From UBA9732 sp052170315 (GTDB taxonomy: Bacteria > Spirochaetota > Spirochaetia > Sphaerochaetales > Sphaerochaetaceae), in assembly GCA_052170315.1 (NCBI GenBank), contig JBQNAT010000009.1, forward strand, positions 1 to 64,000: DNA of 64,000 nt, in the 5' to 3' direction. The first letter of the stretch is position 1, and the number at the start of each line of letters is the position of its first letter. The notes under the pieces were generated by a model that saw nothing but the letters and a program-made list of their open reading frames with translations, ran no database searches and was not told where the DNA came from. Position numbers and translations under genes: made by a program. Of this stretch, positions 15,928 through 23,987 are shown piece by piece.

Positions 15928-17388
15928 ATGGTAGTTGATGTGTCCGCGCTGACAACCGATTTCTACGAACTTACAATGATGCAGGGATACTTCCTTAACA
16001 GAGAGAATCCCGATGTGGTCTTTGATATGTTCTACAGGGTAAACCCGTTTCAGGGCGGTTACGCCGTGTTCGCGGGGCTGGGGGAACTTCTTCCCCAGCT
16101 GGAAAGCCTGAATTTCAGTGCGAATGACATTGCCTACCTTAAGAGCCTGAATATATTTGACGGCCGTTTTCTGGATTTCCTTTCCACGTACAGGTTTCAT
16201 GGTGACATCTATGCGCCGAAAGAGGGTACAACGGTCTTCCCCGGCGAACCTGTTGTACGAGTTCATACGAAGCTTATTGATGCTCAGCTTATTGAAAGTC
16301 TTCTTCTGAATACCATAAATTTCCAGACCCTTATTGCCACAAAGGCTATGAGGGTATGTACGGCGGCAGGGACTGGTTCGGTTATGGAATTCGGCCTGCG
16401 ACGCGCGCAGGGTGTTGACGGAGGGCTTTCAGCTTCACGCGCGGCCTACATAGGCGGATGCAAGCTTTCCAGCAATACTCTTGCGGGAAAAGTTTTCGGC
16501 ATACCTGTAGGCGGAACCATGGCGCACAGCTGGATAATGGCCTATGACAGCGAGCTTGAGGCTTTCAGGGAATTCGCGAAAATCTATCCGAATAACTGCG
16601 TGCTTCTGATTGACACCTATGATACTCTGGGAAGCGGCATAGAGAACGCTATAATAGTGGGTAAGGAGCAGAAGGCCAAAGGCCTTGGCATGGGAGTGCG
16701 AATAGATTCCGGCGACCTTTCCTACCTTGCAAGGGCAGTGCGCCAGCGTCTTGATGACGCAGGTCTTGAAGATGCCACCATCTGCGTATCCAACGACCTT
16801 ACAGAGCAGATAATCACAACTCTTGTCTCTGACGGAGTTCCCATAGATTCATGGGGAGTGGGCACAAACCTTGTCACCGGCGGAGATCAGGGTTCTTTGG
16901 GCGGAGTATACAAGCTTGCCGCAAAGAAAAGGCGCGACGGTTCCTACCAGCCTACGATGAAGGTAAGCAACTCATATGCAAAAACAACCAATCCCGGTAT
17001 AAAGCAGATATACAGATTCTATGGAGAAGAAGATCAGGCCATTGCGGATTTGATAACCCTTGACGATGAGGAAATCAAAGCCGGCCGTGACTATGTTTTT
17101 TACCATCCTTTCACTGACGGAGATATTTTCCTGATGAAAGGCAGGGACTATGTCAGGGTGGAAAAGCTTTTAAACCTCGTAATGAAAGACGGAAAAATGA
17201 TTATGAATAATGTGCCTCTCAAAGATGTTCAGTCATATGCCGTTGAAAGCCAGAGCCATTTCCACAGAAGCTATAAGCGTCTCATTAACCCTCATATCTA
17301 CAAGGTCTCTCTGTCAAAGAAGCTTAAGGAGCTTAAGCACGATTTGATACTTGAAACGAAAGGAATACCCGTAAATGACAAAAACTGA
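15928..17388 (+). CDS. pncB: Nicotinate phosphoribosyltransferase
   Basis: 486 residues. It makes nicotinate mononucleotide from nicotinate and PRPP for NAD salvage. Family motifs: ALTTDFYELTMMQGYF at the start, VMEFGLRRAQGVDGGLSASRAAYIGG, GIPVGGTMAHSWIMAY with the catalytic histidine region, LLIDTYDTLGSG, VRIDSGDLSYLA, and DSWGVGTNLVTGGDQGSLGGVYKL. The length suits the longer PncB2-like form. It starts 2 bp after serS and its end overlaps the PAP2 gene by 14 bp, so the three are probably one operon. Confidence 0.95.
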   Translation: MVVDVSALTTDFYELTMMQGYFLNRENPDVVFDMFYRVNPFQGGYAVFAGLGELLPQLESLNFSANDIAYLKSLNIFDGRFLDFLSTYRFHGDIYAPKEGTTVFPGEPVVRVHTKLIDAQLIESLLLNTINFQTLIATKAMRVCTAAGTGSVMEFGLRRAQGVDGGLSASRAAYIGGCKLSSNTLAGKVFGIPVGGTMAHSWIMAYDSELEAFREFAKIYPNNCVLLIDTYDTLGSGIENAIIVGKEQKAKGLGMGVRIDSGDLSYLARAVRQRLDDAGLEDATICVSNDLTEQIITTLVSDGVPIDSWGVGTNLVTGGDQGSLGGVYKLAAKKRRDGSYQPTMKVSNSYAKTTNPGIKQIYRFYGEEDQAIADLITLDDEEIKAGRDYVFYHPFTDGDIFLMKGRDYVRVEKLLNLVMKDGKMIMNNVPLKDVQSYAVESQSHFHRSYKRLINPHIYKVSLSKKLKELKHDLILETKGIPVNDKN

Positions 17389-18082
17389 TTATTATGGCGA
17401 AAAGTCTTCCCGTGAGAAGCGGAAAACATCTTTAAGGCTGGGGCTTTTTGTTTCTTTCCTGCTTTTGCTTCTTTTTGCAATTTTTACATGGAGCGTTACA
17501 GCCTATGATGTGCAGAGTATTGGCATAAACGGCACGGCGGTGGGCTATGCTTCCGTTAATTTATATTTCCACAACCTGTTCCCATATGACGAAGCCAGCT
17601 ACAGTTTTACAAAACTCCTTGGTTATTTCTGCGTACTCCTTGCCGGCGCGAACGTTTTTACGGCATTAATTAATCTTATCCGCTCCCATGGCTTTTCAAA
17701 GATGCATAAGCGCTATCTGATAACCATGTTTTTCTATGCCGCAGTTGTTGTCTGCTACATAGGTTTTGAGCTTGCGGTCATTAACAGAAGACCTGAAAAT
17801 TTTGAATCTTCATATCCTTCAAGCCATACCATGCTGGCCCTGTGCGTGCTTTTCAGCGAGTTTGTGCTTCTTGGCTACGGAAGCAGACGTTACAGCTTCA
17901 TGATTATAATCCTTCGTTTCCTTCTGGTAATCCTGATGGTCTGTATGTCCGTTTTCAGACTTCTCAGCGGAGTTCACTGGCTTACCGACATAATCGGAGC
18001 GGTCCTGCTTTCGCTGTTCCTGATGTGTCTGTACGGGACTCTGGTGCGTTATTTTGATGTGAAAATTGATGTAAAAAAGTAA
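17375..18082 (+). CDS. PAP2-family membrane phosphatase
   Basis: 235 residues with about six membrane segments. The acid phosphatase signature is seen as RRPENFESSYPSSHTMLAL (motif PSxH with the preceding RP) and LLSGVHWLTDIIGAVLL (H and D of motif 3; SVFRLLSGVHWLTD). Likely acts on a lipid phosphate such as undecaprenyl pyrophosphate or phosphatidate at the outer face of the inner membrane. It overlaps pncB by 14 bp and ends in a hairpin that shares its stop codon. Confidence 0.85.
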   Translation: MTKTDYYGEKSSREKRKTSLRLGLFVSFLLLLLFAIFTWSVTAYDVQSIGINGTAVGYASVNLYFHNLFPYDEASYSFTKLLGYFCVLLAGANVFTALINLIRSHGFSKMHKRYLITMFFYAAVVVCYIGFELAVINRRPENFESSYPSSHTMLALCVLFSEFVLLGYGSRRYSFMIIILRFLLVILMVCMSVFRLLSGVHWLTDIIGAVLLSLFLMCLYGTLVRYFDVKIDVKK

Positions 18083-18108
18083 GTGTCCGTTCGGAGACTT
18101 CAGTTTTT
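18081..18108 (+). terminator. Terminator of the serS-pncB-PAP2 operon
   Basis: AAGTGTCCG (18081-18089) pairs with CGGAGACTT (18092-18100, one mismatch) and is followed by five T. It overlaps the ends of both convergent genes. Confidence 0.6.
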
Positions 18109-19347
18109 AGCTGTATTTTTGTTTGCATTTATCTCGGCTTCATGATTCCTGTTGGAAGCGCCTGTTGACCAGTCCGGGATTTTATTCCCAAGCTCACTTG
18201 CTTTCATAAGGCTGACGCCTCTGGTTTCAAGACTGTAAACTACTTTATCAATTTTTCTTTTTTTGTGCTCGTTTTCGGAAAACAGGCTGTCCTGTATAGG
18301 AGTGTCTCCGCTGTACAGCTGATAAAGGCCAAGTCCTATGAGCCTTATCCCCTGTCTGCTTCTCCACTTTGATAAAAGAAGCCTTTTTGCCGTTGAATAT
18401 ATCTGATCCGCGTTGAGTATGGGGTCTTCCGGCGTTTCCTGAACTGTTATGGTTTTAAAGTCGGAACCCCACCTGAGTTTTAAGCCTACGGTTCTGGCCA
18501 TAACGCCTTCGTCAAAGGACCTTGCCGTAAGTTCCGAACTCATGCCCAGAAGTATCTGACAGAGCGTCTGCTCGTCATCAACGTCCTCAAAGAAGGTTGA
18601 CTCAGTTGAAATTGAGTGGCTTTTGGGCTTCTGGAACATTATTTCAGGGTCCTGTCCGCGGCTTGCCTTATAAAGGTAGCTTCCAAAAGAGTTTCCGAAA
18701 ATCCTCTGAATTTTTTCCATATCAAGCTGTCTCAGTTGCGCGGGCGTGGATATCCTGCGGGCTTCCAGCATGGCAAGGCCGCTCTTTCCAAGACCCCAAA
18801 GTTTCCTGAGGCCTATAGTGTCAATGAAGACCTGTTCCTTGCCCGGCGATACAAGGCAAAGTCCGTCAGGTTTGTTGTAATCGCTTGCCATCTTGGCTAT
18901 GAACGGAGACGACGCTATACCTATACTCAATGTAATCCCGATTTCGTTTTTTATTCTCTTCTTTATCGCCATTGCAAGCTGTCTTGGCGGTCCGAAAAGT
19001 CTCCCTGTCCCGGTCATGTCCAAAGATGCTTCATCAATCGAAACCTGATGCATCTCAGGAGCATATTCGCGCAGAATCCCCATTATCTGTTTTGAGACTT
19101 TGCTGTAAAGGCGCATGTTCCCCGCTATATAAATGCCTTCCGGGCAGAGTCTGTAAGCCTGCAGTGTGGGCATAGCGCTGTGAACTCCGAATTTTCTGGC
19201 TTCGTAGGAGCATGTAGAGACTACACACCGCGGCGCAACCTGCCCGATTATAAGTGGCTTTCCCCTGTATTCGGGATTATCGCGCTGCTCCACCGATGCG
19301 AAGAACGCGTCCAAATCAACATGAAAGAATACTTTATGTCCTGCCAT
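18100..19347 (-). CDS. dinB: DNA polymerase IV (Y-family)
   Basis: 415 residues. The Y-family active site is intact: FFHVDLDAFFASVEQR (D11) and QVSIDEASLDMTG (D105, E106). Then YNKPDGLCLVSPG, the helix-hairpin-helix LRKLWGLGKSGLAMLEARRI, and the little-finger domain starting near SISTESTFFEDV. It carries out error-prone translesion synthesis. The tail after residue 370 is a non-conserved extension. No beta-clamp motif of the usual form is obvious at the end. Its promoter would lie within or next to the octamer-repeat region just upstream. Confidence 0.94.
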   Translation of the reverse strand: MAGHKVFFHVDLDAFFASVEQRDNPEYRGKPLIIGQVAPRCVVSTCSYEARKFGVHSAMPTLQAYRLCPEGIYIAGNMRLYSKVSKQIMGILREYAPEMHQVSIDEASLDMTGTGRLFGPPRQLAMAIKKRIKNEIGITLSIGIASSPFIAKMASDYNKPDGLCLVSPGKEQVFIDTIGLRKLWGLGKSGLAMLEARRISTPAQLRQLDMEKIQRIFGNSFGSYLYKASRGQDPEIMFQKPKSHSISTESTFFEDVDDEQTLCQILLGMSSELTARSFDEGVMARTVGLKLRWGSDFKTITVQETPEDPILNADQIYSTAKRLLLSKWRSRQGIRLIGLGLYQLYSGDTPIQDSLFSENEHKKRKIDKVVYSLETRGVSLMKASELGNKIPDWSTGASNRNHEAEINANKNTAKN

Positions 19348-19400
19348 GCCTGTATTCTACCACGGGAGGGGACACTGAGATAAGGGAAAAGAGGGAAACA

Positions 19401-19456
19401 GTCCGACAGTTGACCGGTTTGACCGTTTGACTGTATGACAGTGCGACTGTTTGACA
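19401..19456. repeat. Octamer array A: seven degenerate GTNNGACN units
   Basis: Seven consecutive 8-bp units: GTCCGACA, GTTGACCG, GTTTGACC, GTTTGACT, GTATGACA, GTGCGACT, GTTTGACA. Neighbouring units form overlapping mini-dyads such as CGGTTTGACCG (19415), ACTGTATGACAGT (19430) and ACAGTGCGACTGT (19438), in which the stem bases change together. It lies 54 bp upstream of dinB. Confidence 0.9.
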
Positions 19457-19498
19457 TACATAACTTATTACATATAAATAAATTAACCCTATTTTTCA

Positions 19499-19574
19499 GT
19501 TTGACGGGGCATAGGTTTGACAGTCTGATAGTTCGACAGTTTGACAAATTTGTCAAACAGTCAAACAGTTATAC
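19499..19574. repeat. Octamer array B with central palindrome
   Basis: Six forward units (GTTTGACG, GGGCATAG, GTTTGACA, GTCTGATA, GTTCGACA, GTTTGACA) run from 19499 to 19546, then turn through AAAT into three reversed units (TGTCAAAC, AGTCAAAC, AGTTATAC) up to 19574. The turn is a perfect 20-bp palindrome GTTTGACAAATTTGTCAAAC at 19539-19558. It is the symmetry centre of the whole intergenic region. Confidence 0.9.
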
Positions 19575-19650
19575 TGTTGGAAACAGGTCATGATTTCAAC
19601 GGTAAAAAATATAAATTATTATATTGTATAAACTTATATTAACAATTCCA

Positions 19651-19722
19651 TGTCAAACAGTTAAACAGTCACACAGTCGCACTGTCAAACCGGTCGACTG
19701 TCAAACAGTTAGACTGTTTTAC
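19651..19722. repeat. Octamer array C: nine reversed units
   Basis: Nine 8-bp units in the opposite orientation to array A: TGTCAAAC, AGTTAAAC, AGTCACAC, AGTCGCAC, TGTCAAAC, CGGTCGAC, TGTCAAAC, AGTTAGAC, TGTTTTAC. Mini-dyads such as ACAGTCGCACTGT and ACTGTCAAACAGT are present. Arrays A and C together form a long imperfect inverted repeat around the palindrome of array B; the two spacers between arrays are very AT-rich. Confidence 0.9.
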
Positions 19723-19786
19723 GACATAGTCAAAGGCGCCCCGTATGACACTTGTCTTGCCTCTGACGATGTTTTATATTAATCCC

Positions 19787-20053
19787 ATGAACCAAATTGA
19801 TTTTAAACCTTCCGGCATATGCGCCAGAAAAATCACTATTATTCTGGATGATAAAAACAGGGTAACAGACCTTGGCTTCGTTGGCGGCTGTGACGGTAAC
19901 CATAAAGGCCTTACCGCCCTCATAAAAGGCATGACGGCAGATGAAGCGATAGAACGTCTAAGCGGAATACGATGCGGATTCAGAAAAACTTCATGTCCGG
20001 ACCAGGTAGCCGTTGCTCTTAAAAACGCCAAAATTCAGGTAGAGGGAAAGTGA
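19787..20053 (+). CDS. TSCPD-domain protein (TIGR03905-like)
   Basis: 88 residues from the ATG at 19787. The family features are CARKITIILDDKNRVTDLGFVGGCDGNHKGL and, near the end, GIRCGFRKTSCPDQVAVAL, with the TSCPD signature. Several cysteines are conserved, suggesting metal or nucleotide-related binding; the same domain sits at the C-terminus of vitamin B12-dependent ribonucleotide reductases. No clear ribosome site; upstream ATGs at 19745 and 19769 are possible. The stop overlaps the next gene's GTG. Confidence 0.85.
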   Translation: MNQIDFKPSGICARKITIILDDKNRVTDLGFVGGCDGNHKGLTALIKGMTADEAIERLSGIRCGFRKTSCPDQVAVALKNAKIQVEGK

Positions 20054-21012
20054 AGAAAGCTGTTCTTTCCATATTGATATTTACCATAGCCGTCAGCGCT
20101 GCTGCGGCAAAAGACCCAAGGCTCAGCGCCATGGGAAATATTGGTATAGGTGTGAGCGGAACAAACATGCAAAGCTATCCAAACCCGGCTGCGGTTTATT
20201 TTGACAAAAATGACTTTACCTTTGCGATAAGAGGAAATCTTGAAGATACCGCAGGCGCGGAAACTCTTCCGTACAAACCCGGCGCAGGCCTTAATATCCT
20301 TTTTGTGGCCGAAATGATAACAATGGGTATAGACGTTTCACTGTATTCTAACCTGAGAGAAGAAAAAGGCCATGCGGACTTGTATCAGGCTTCTTCTCTT
20401 AATCTTAATTTCAGCGCAGGCTATGAGAATTTCAGCGCGGGCTTCGGTATATCGGGAGGTTCAGTTCAGCATAGGCTGGATGTTCCCATGACTTCAGTCT
20501 CCGATTTTATCATGCAGACACTGCTGGCGCAGTATGAAAGGGTTGTGAACTCGGAATTCATTCAGGTAAATGCCGGCTTCATGTTCAAGTACAGGCAGTT
20601 CTCTGTTGGCGTACTGCTTGACAATATTCTTGATAAAAACGGTTCCGACACAGTTCTCATGCTTAAAAACATGTTCTCGGAAACAGGTATAGGAGTTTAC
20701 TGGAGCCGTGACGAGTACTCGTCAAGAGGCCGGATGAACAACTTTGTTTACAGCTTTGCTGCGGAGATGAACTATCTGTTTGACTATTACCGCAGGTCTG
20801 TAAGCGCAGGGACTGAGCTTAAATTCCGTTTTGTCAGGGATTCAAGCATTTCGCTGAGACTGGGTTATTCCGCAAAACTTGTTGATATTAAGGGCGGTAC
20901 GCTCACAGCAGGTATCGGACTGACCTACAGGAAGTTCGAAGCCGCGTTTAATCTGGAAAAACCTTATGGCGGTCAGAGCAGACTGAAACTCTGCGGAACC
21001 ATCCTTTTCTGA
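20050..21012 (+). CDS. Predicted outer-membrane beta-barrel protein, UPF0164/PorV-like
   Basis: 320 residues starting with GTG (AGAGGGAAA ribosome site), overlapping the TSCPD stop. A clean signal peptide (residues 1-20, LSILIFTIAVSAAAA) is followed by DPRLSAMGNIGIGVSGTNMQSYPNPAAVYF, which resembles the start of spirochaetal UPF0164 and PorV-type proteins of the FadL superfamily. The rest is alternating amphipathic strands rich in aromatic and glycine residues, ending KLCGTILF with a terminal phenylalanine as in barrels. Likely an outer-membrane protein; transport function not known. Confidence 0.7.
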   Translation: MKKAVLSILIFTIAVSAAAAKDPRLSAMGNIGIGVSGTNMQSYPNPAAVYFDKNDFTFAIRGNLEDTAGAETLPYKPGAGLNILFVAEMITMGIDVSLYSNLREEKGHADLYQASSLNLNFSAGYENFSAGFGISGGSVQHRLDVPMTSVSDFIMQTLLAQYERVVNSEFIQVNAGFMFKYRQFSVGVLLDNILDKNGSDTVLMLKNMFSETGIGVYWSRDEYSSRGRMNNFVYSFAAEMNYLFDYYRRSVSAGTELKFRFVRDSSISLRLGYSAKLVDIKGGTLTAGIGLTYRKFEAAFNLEKPYGGQSRLKLCGTILF

Positions 21013-21018
21013 CTTTTA

Positions 21019-21047
21019 TTGACATTCACAGGGCTGACAGTTAATAT
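21019..21047 (+). promoter_or_regulatory. Strong sigma-70 promoter of the zinc-ribbon gene
   Basis: Perfect TTGACA at 21019-21024, a 17-bp spacer, and TAATAT at 21042-21047; the ATG follows 30 bp later. The best-matching promoter in this part of the window. Confidence 0.82.
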
Positions 21048-21077
21048 TATCGGAGATATTTTAATTAGGAGAACACC

Positions 21078-21242
21078 ATGTCAAAGGCACATAGAGGTAC
21101 AGGTTTGAAAGAGGTCGCCAACTTCGGACGCGGGACATGCCCGGTCTGCAGGAGGGAAGCCATCAAAGTTATTTATGAGGTTTCCGTAGACGGCGAAACA
21201 AAGAAGGTCTGCAAACAGTGCAAGGCTAAACTCGGCAAGTAA
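21078..21242 (+). CDS. Small zinc-ribbon protein, highly expressed type
   Basis: 54 residues: a basic start (MSKAHRGTGLKEVANFGRG) then two cysteine pairs, CPVC and CKQC, spaced for one zinc ribbon, and a basic C-terminus. AGGAG precedes the ATG by 6 bp, and it has a near-consensus promoter and its own terminator, which suggests a strongly expressed small protein, perhaps ribosome or RNA-polymerase associated. It recalls a small conserved spirochaetal protein but I cannot name it. It is not a recognised ribosomal protein. Confidence 0.85.
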   Translation: MSKAHRGTGLKEVANFGRGTCPVCRREAIKVIYEVSVDGETKKVCKQCKAKLGK

Positions 21243-21263
21243 TCAAACCGCAGCGGTTTAAGG

Positions 21264-21289
21264 GGCTCCTTAAGGGAGCCTGATTTTTT
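21264..21289 (+). terminator. Terminator of the zinc-ribbon gene
   Basis: GGCTCC (21264-21269) pairs with GGAGCC (21275-21280), then TGATTTTTT. A smaller hairpin AAACCG-CAG-CGGTTT precedes it at 21245-21259. Confidence 0.82.
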
Positions 21290-21305
21290 ATGGAGGTATC
21301 TTCAG

Positions 21306-22184
21306 CTGAAAAGCATGACGGCCTACGGGTACGGAGAGTATCAGAATGAAAGTTTTCTTATGACAATGGAGCTGAAAAGCTATAACAACAGATTCCTTGA
21401 AATAAGCTACAGCGCTCCGCCGTATCTTTCATCTTACGAGACCGTCATTGCCGCCATTATCAAAGAACATGCCCGGAGAGGGCACATAGACCTTTCAATA
21501 AAAGTCAAAAACATAAAAAGCAACGTTGAAGTCAGCGTTGATGAAGATGCCGTTGACGCATATATAAAGGCAGTAGAACTTATCAATGAAAGAGCATTGA
21601 ACGCGGGGCTTTCACCTAAAGTTAACCTTTCGGATATAATTAATCAGGACGGCGTACTTACAAGCATAAGGACAGACGGGATAGAGGCTTATCAGGAGGG
21701 ACTGGACTTCTGCTCAAAAGCGGTTATGGAGCAGTTGGACGCCGCGAAGGCAAGGGAAGGCGAAGTTACCTGCAATGACCTGAGCATAAAGATTAATGAA
21801 ATATCAAAGTCCCTCAAGACAGTTAAAGCCAATGTCGGAAAACTTGACGATATGGTGAAGAAAAATCTTACCGACAGGATTCATGAACTGCTTGGCAATC
21901 AGGATTATGACGAAAACCGTGTGCTTACAGAGGTTGCCGTAATGCTGAATCGCTATACCATAAACGAAGAAATCGTAAGACTTGAAGCTCACATATCGGA
22001 ATTCCGGAAACTTCTCAACAGCAGTGAGGCGGTTGGGAAACGCCTTGATTTCCTTAGCCAGGAAATGAACAGGGAAATAAACACCATAGGTTCCAAGAGC
22101 CAGATGGTGGAAGTGAATTTTGAGGTTGTAAACATGAAGGATTCCCTTGAAAATATAAGGGAACAGATTCGCAATATAGAATAA
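21306..22184 (+). CDS. yicC: YicC-family endoribonuclease, probable CTG start
   Basis: About 292 residues. YicC-type RNases cleave RNA and help control small RNAs. N-terminal motif MTAYGYGE and ELKSYNNRFLEI match the family; the C-terminal DUF1732 shows EEIVRLEAHISEF, GKRLDFLSQEMNREINTIGSKS. The family usually begins M-I-K-S-M-T-G; here the frame reads L-K-S-M-T-A, starting with CTG at 21306, and GGAGG lies 9 bp before that CTG but 18 bp before the ATG at 21315. So I propose a non-canonical CTG start; the ATG at 21315 is the conservative alternative. cmk follows 37 bp later. Confidence 0.9.
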   Translation: MKSMTAYGYGEYQNESFLMTMELKSYNNRFLEISYSAPPYLSSYETVIAAIIKEHARRGHIDLSIKVKNIKSNVEVSVDEDAVDAYIKAVELINERALNAGLSPKVNLSDIINQDGVLTSIRTDGIEAYQEGLDFCSKAVMEQLDAAKAREGEVTCNDLSIKINEISKSLKTVKANVGKLDDMVKKNLTDRIHELLGNQDYDENRVLTEVAVMLNRYTINEEIVRLEAHISEFRKLLNSSEAVGKRLDFLSQEMNREINTIGSKSQMVEVNFEVVNMKDSLENIREQIRNIE

Positions 22185-22221
22185 TTTCACGGTGAGTAAG
22201 GATAAGTAAGGAGAAAACAGG

Positions 22222-22746
22222 ATGAGAATTGCAGTTTCGGGAAAAAGCGGCTGCGGCAATACCACGGTTTCAACATTGCTCGCGAAGCGGCTTGGCTATC
22301 CCATGATTAACTTCACGTTCCGCCAGATGGCAAAGGAGCGCAATATGGACTTCTGGGATTTCTGCGCGCTTGCCAACCGTGACGATAATGTTGATAAAGA
22401 GCTGGATAGGAGGCAGGTGGAGATGGCAATGGCTGTTGAAAACTGTATACTGGGGTCCCGTCTTGCCATATGGATGCTTAAGGAAGCGGATTTTAAAGTC
22501 TATCTTCTTGCCTCAGATACTGAAAGGGCAAGAAGGATAACAAAGCGCGAAGGCGGAACCGTTGAAGAACGTCTTGCGCAGACAAGAGAGCGCGATGCTC
22601 ATGATACAGAGCGCTATGCGCGCATCTATGGCATAGATAACAACGATACCTCGAAGGCAGACCTTGTGATAGACACTGAAGGCAAGACTCCGGAGCATAT
22701 TGTTGACATAATCATTAAGGCTCTTCCTCCTTTACAGAACCGCTGA
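22222..22746 (+). CDS. cmk: Cytidylate kinase, archaeal/CmkB-like short form
   Basis: 174 residues. P-loop GKSGCGNTTVS at 8-18 in the start MRIAVSGKSGCG, then MAKERNMDFWDFCALANRD and a lid region with AQTRERDAHDTERYARIYGID. It resembles the compact cytidylate kinases of the archaeal/TIGR02173 type rather than the ~220-residue E. coli Cmk. It would phosphorylate CMP/dCMP. TAAGGAG lies 8 bp before the ATG. It follows yicC and precedes rpoZ, probably one operon. Confidence 0.85.
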   Translation: MRIAVSGKSGCGNTTVSTLLAKRLGYPMINFTFRQMAKERNMDFWDFCALANRDDNVDKELDRRQVEMAMAVENCILGSRLAIWMLKEADFKVYLLASDTERARRITKREGGTVEERLAQTRERDAHDTERYARIYGIDNNDTSKADLVIDTEGKTPEHIVDIIIKALPPLQNR

Positions 22747-22793
22747 AACCTGATATATTCTCATATTGCATCTGATTTTGAAGGAGACAAACC

Positions 22794-22994
22794 TTGAGCA
22801 TCCCACTTGATACACTGATTGATAAAGACGTTAATTTATATGAGATGACCTGTGTGGCCATCAAAGAAGCCTCTATTATTGCGGCAAATAAAGAAGCTGA
22901 AGAGGAACTGGAGAACAACCACGAGAAGGTTGTCTCGGCAGTCCTGACCAAAGTTCTCAACGACGAAGTGGAATATACGCCGGTCGAGAAGTGA
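22794..22994 (+). CDS. rpoZ: RNA polymerase omega subunit
   Basis: 66 residues. The core LIDKDVNLYEMTCVAIKEASIIA corresponds to the conserved N-terminal helix of omega, and KVVSAVLTKVLNDEVEY to the second helical part. An acidic insertion (EAEEELENN) lies between, as in treponemal homologues. GAAGGAG precedes the start, and the stop overlaps the miaA GTG (GTGA). Omega helps beta-prime folding. Confidence 0.82.
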   Translation: MSIPLDTLIDKDVNLYEMTCVAIKEASIIAANKEAEEELENNHEKVVSAVLTKVLNDEVEYTPVEK

Positions 22995-23956
22995 GTCCGG
23001 AACCCTATTTAAGAAAAAAAGCAATTTTTCTCTTCGGCCCGACAGCAGTTGGAAAAACCCGGCTGCTGTTTGATTTTTTTTCAGAAAACGGGGAAGTTGT
23101 AAACGCCGATTCGGTTCAGGTCTACCGGAATCTGGACATAGGCTCAGCAAAGGCCGATTCTTCCGTTACAGAACGTATTCCTCACCACCTTATTGATATT
23201 CTGGAGCCGTGGGAAACCTACAATGTGGCAGATTTCGTACGCCTTGCGGATGAGGCGTGTAAAAGTATCTGGAGCCGCGGACGGTTGCCTGTTATTTCGG
23301 GAGGCACGGCTTTTTATTTCAAACAATTCATGTTCGGGCTGTCGGAAGCTCCGCCTTCGAATCCCGAAATAAGAAAAACGGTTGACCTTTATATCCGAGA
23401 TCAGGGCCTTCAGAAGGCTCACGACTATCTTAAGATTATTGACCCTGCCGCCGCGGAAAGAATAAACCCCAATGACAGCTTCAGGATTTCCAGAGCAATT
23501 GAGGTCTACCGCTCCTGCGGAAAGCCTCTGTCAAGTTTTGCACTGCCGGATAAGCCCAGAAACGATATGCAGATACTTTCCATAGGGCTTTTCAGGGAAA
23601 AAGAACAGCTTAAGGAGCGCATTAAACTCAGAACAGATATTATGTTCAGAGACGGTATGGTTGATGAGATTAAGAAGCTTCTGAAAATTGGCGCAAATCC
23701 TTTATGGCAGAGCATGCAGGGCATAGGCTACAGGGAGTTCATAGATGAGGTTTACTCGGGAAGTCCCGAAGATTCGGTCGCAAGGCTGGATGCTCTGAAG
23801 GCTTCTGAGCTTGATGAGATAAAAAGTAGAATAGTTATGAACTCGGTTCATTACGCAAAGCGTCAGATGACATTTTTCAGAAGCTTTTCGGATGTATTCT
23901 GGATTGACCCTGAAGATACGGAAACTCTTGAAAAAACAATAGCCTCTTTCGCGTAA
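22991..23956 (+). CDS. miaA: tRNA dimethylallyltransferase
   Basis: 321 residues. Adds a dimethylallyl group to A37 of tRNAs reading UNN codons. P-loop FLFGPTAVGKTRLL, then VNADSVQVYRNLDIGSAK with the catalytic aspartate, IPHHLIDILEP, and GGTAFYFKQFMFGLSEAPPSN are all family signatures; the C-terminus keeps the QxxxIGYRE-like stretch (WQSMQGIGYREFIDEV) and YAKRQMTFFR. GTG start at 22991 overlaps rpoZ by 4 bp. Confidence 0.95.
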   Translation: MSPEPYLRKKAIFLFGPTAVGKTRLLFDFFSENGEVVNADSVQVYRNLDIGSAKADSSVTERIPHHLIDILEPWETYNVADFVRLADEACKSIWSRGRLPVISGGTAFYFKQFMFGLSEAPPSNPEIRKTVDLYIRDQGLQKAHDYLKIIDPAAAERINPNDSFRISRAIEVYRSCGKPLSSFALPDKPRNDMQILSIGLFREKEQLKERIKLRTDIMFRDGMVDEIKKLLKIGANPLWQSMQGIGYREFIDEVYSGSPEDSVARLDALKASELDEIKSRIVMNSVHYAKRQMTFFRSFSDVFWIDPEDTETLEKTIASFA

Positions 23957-23987
23957 ACCTTTCAGAAGCCTGACAGAAGCTTGGTAA

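Noticed and set aside
19401..19722. CRISPR array or iteron-type origin as explanation for the octamers
   Set aside because: Units are 8 bp without spacers, units are degenerate, no cas or rep genes nearby, and no DnaA-box pattern was seen.
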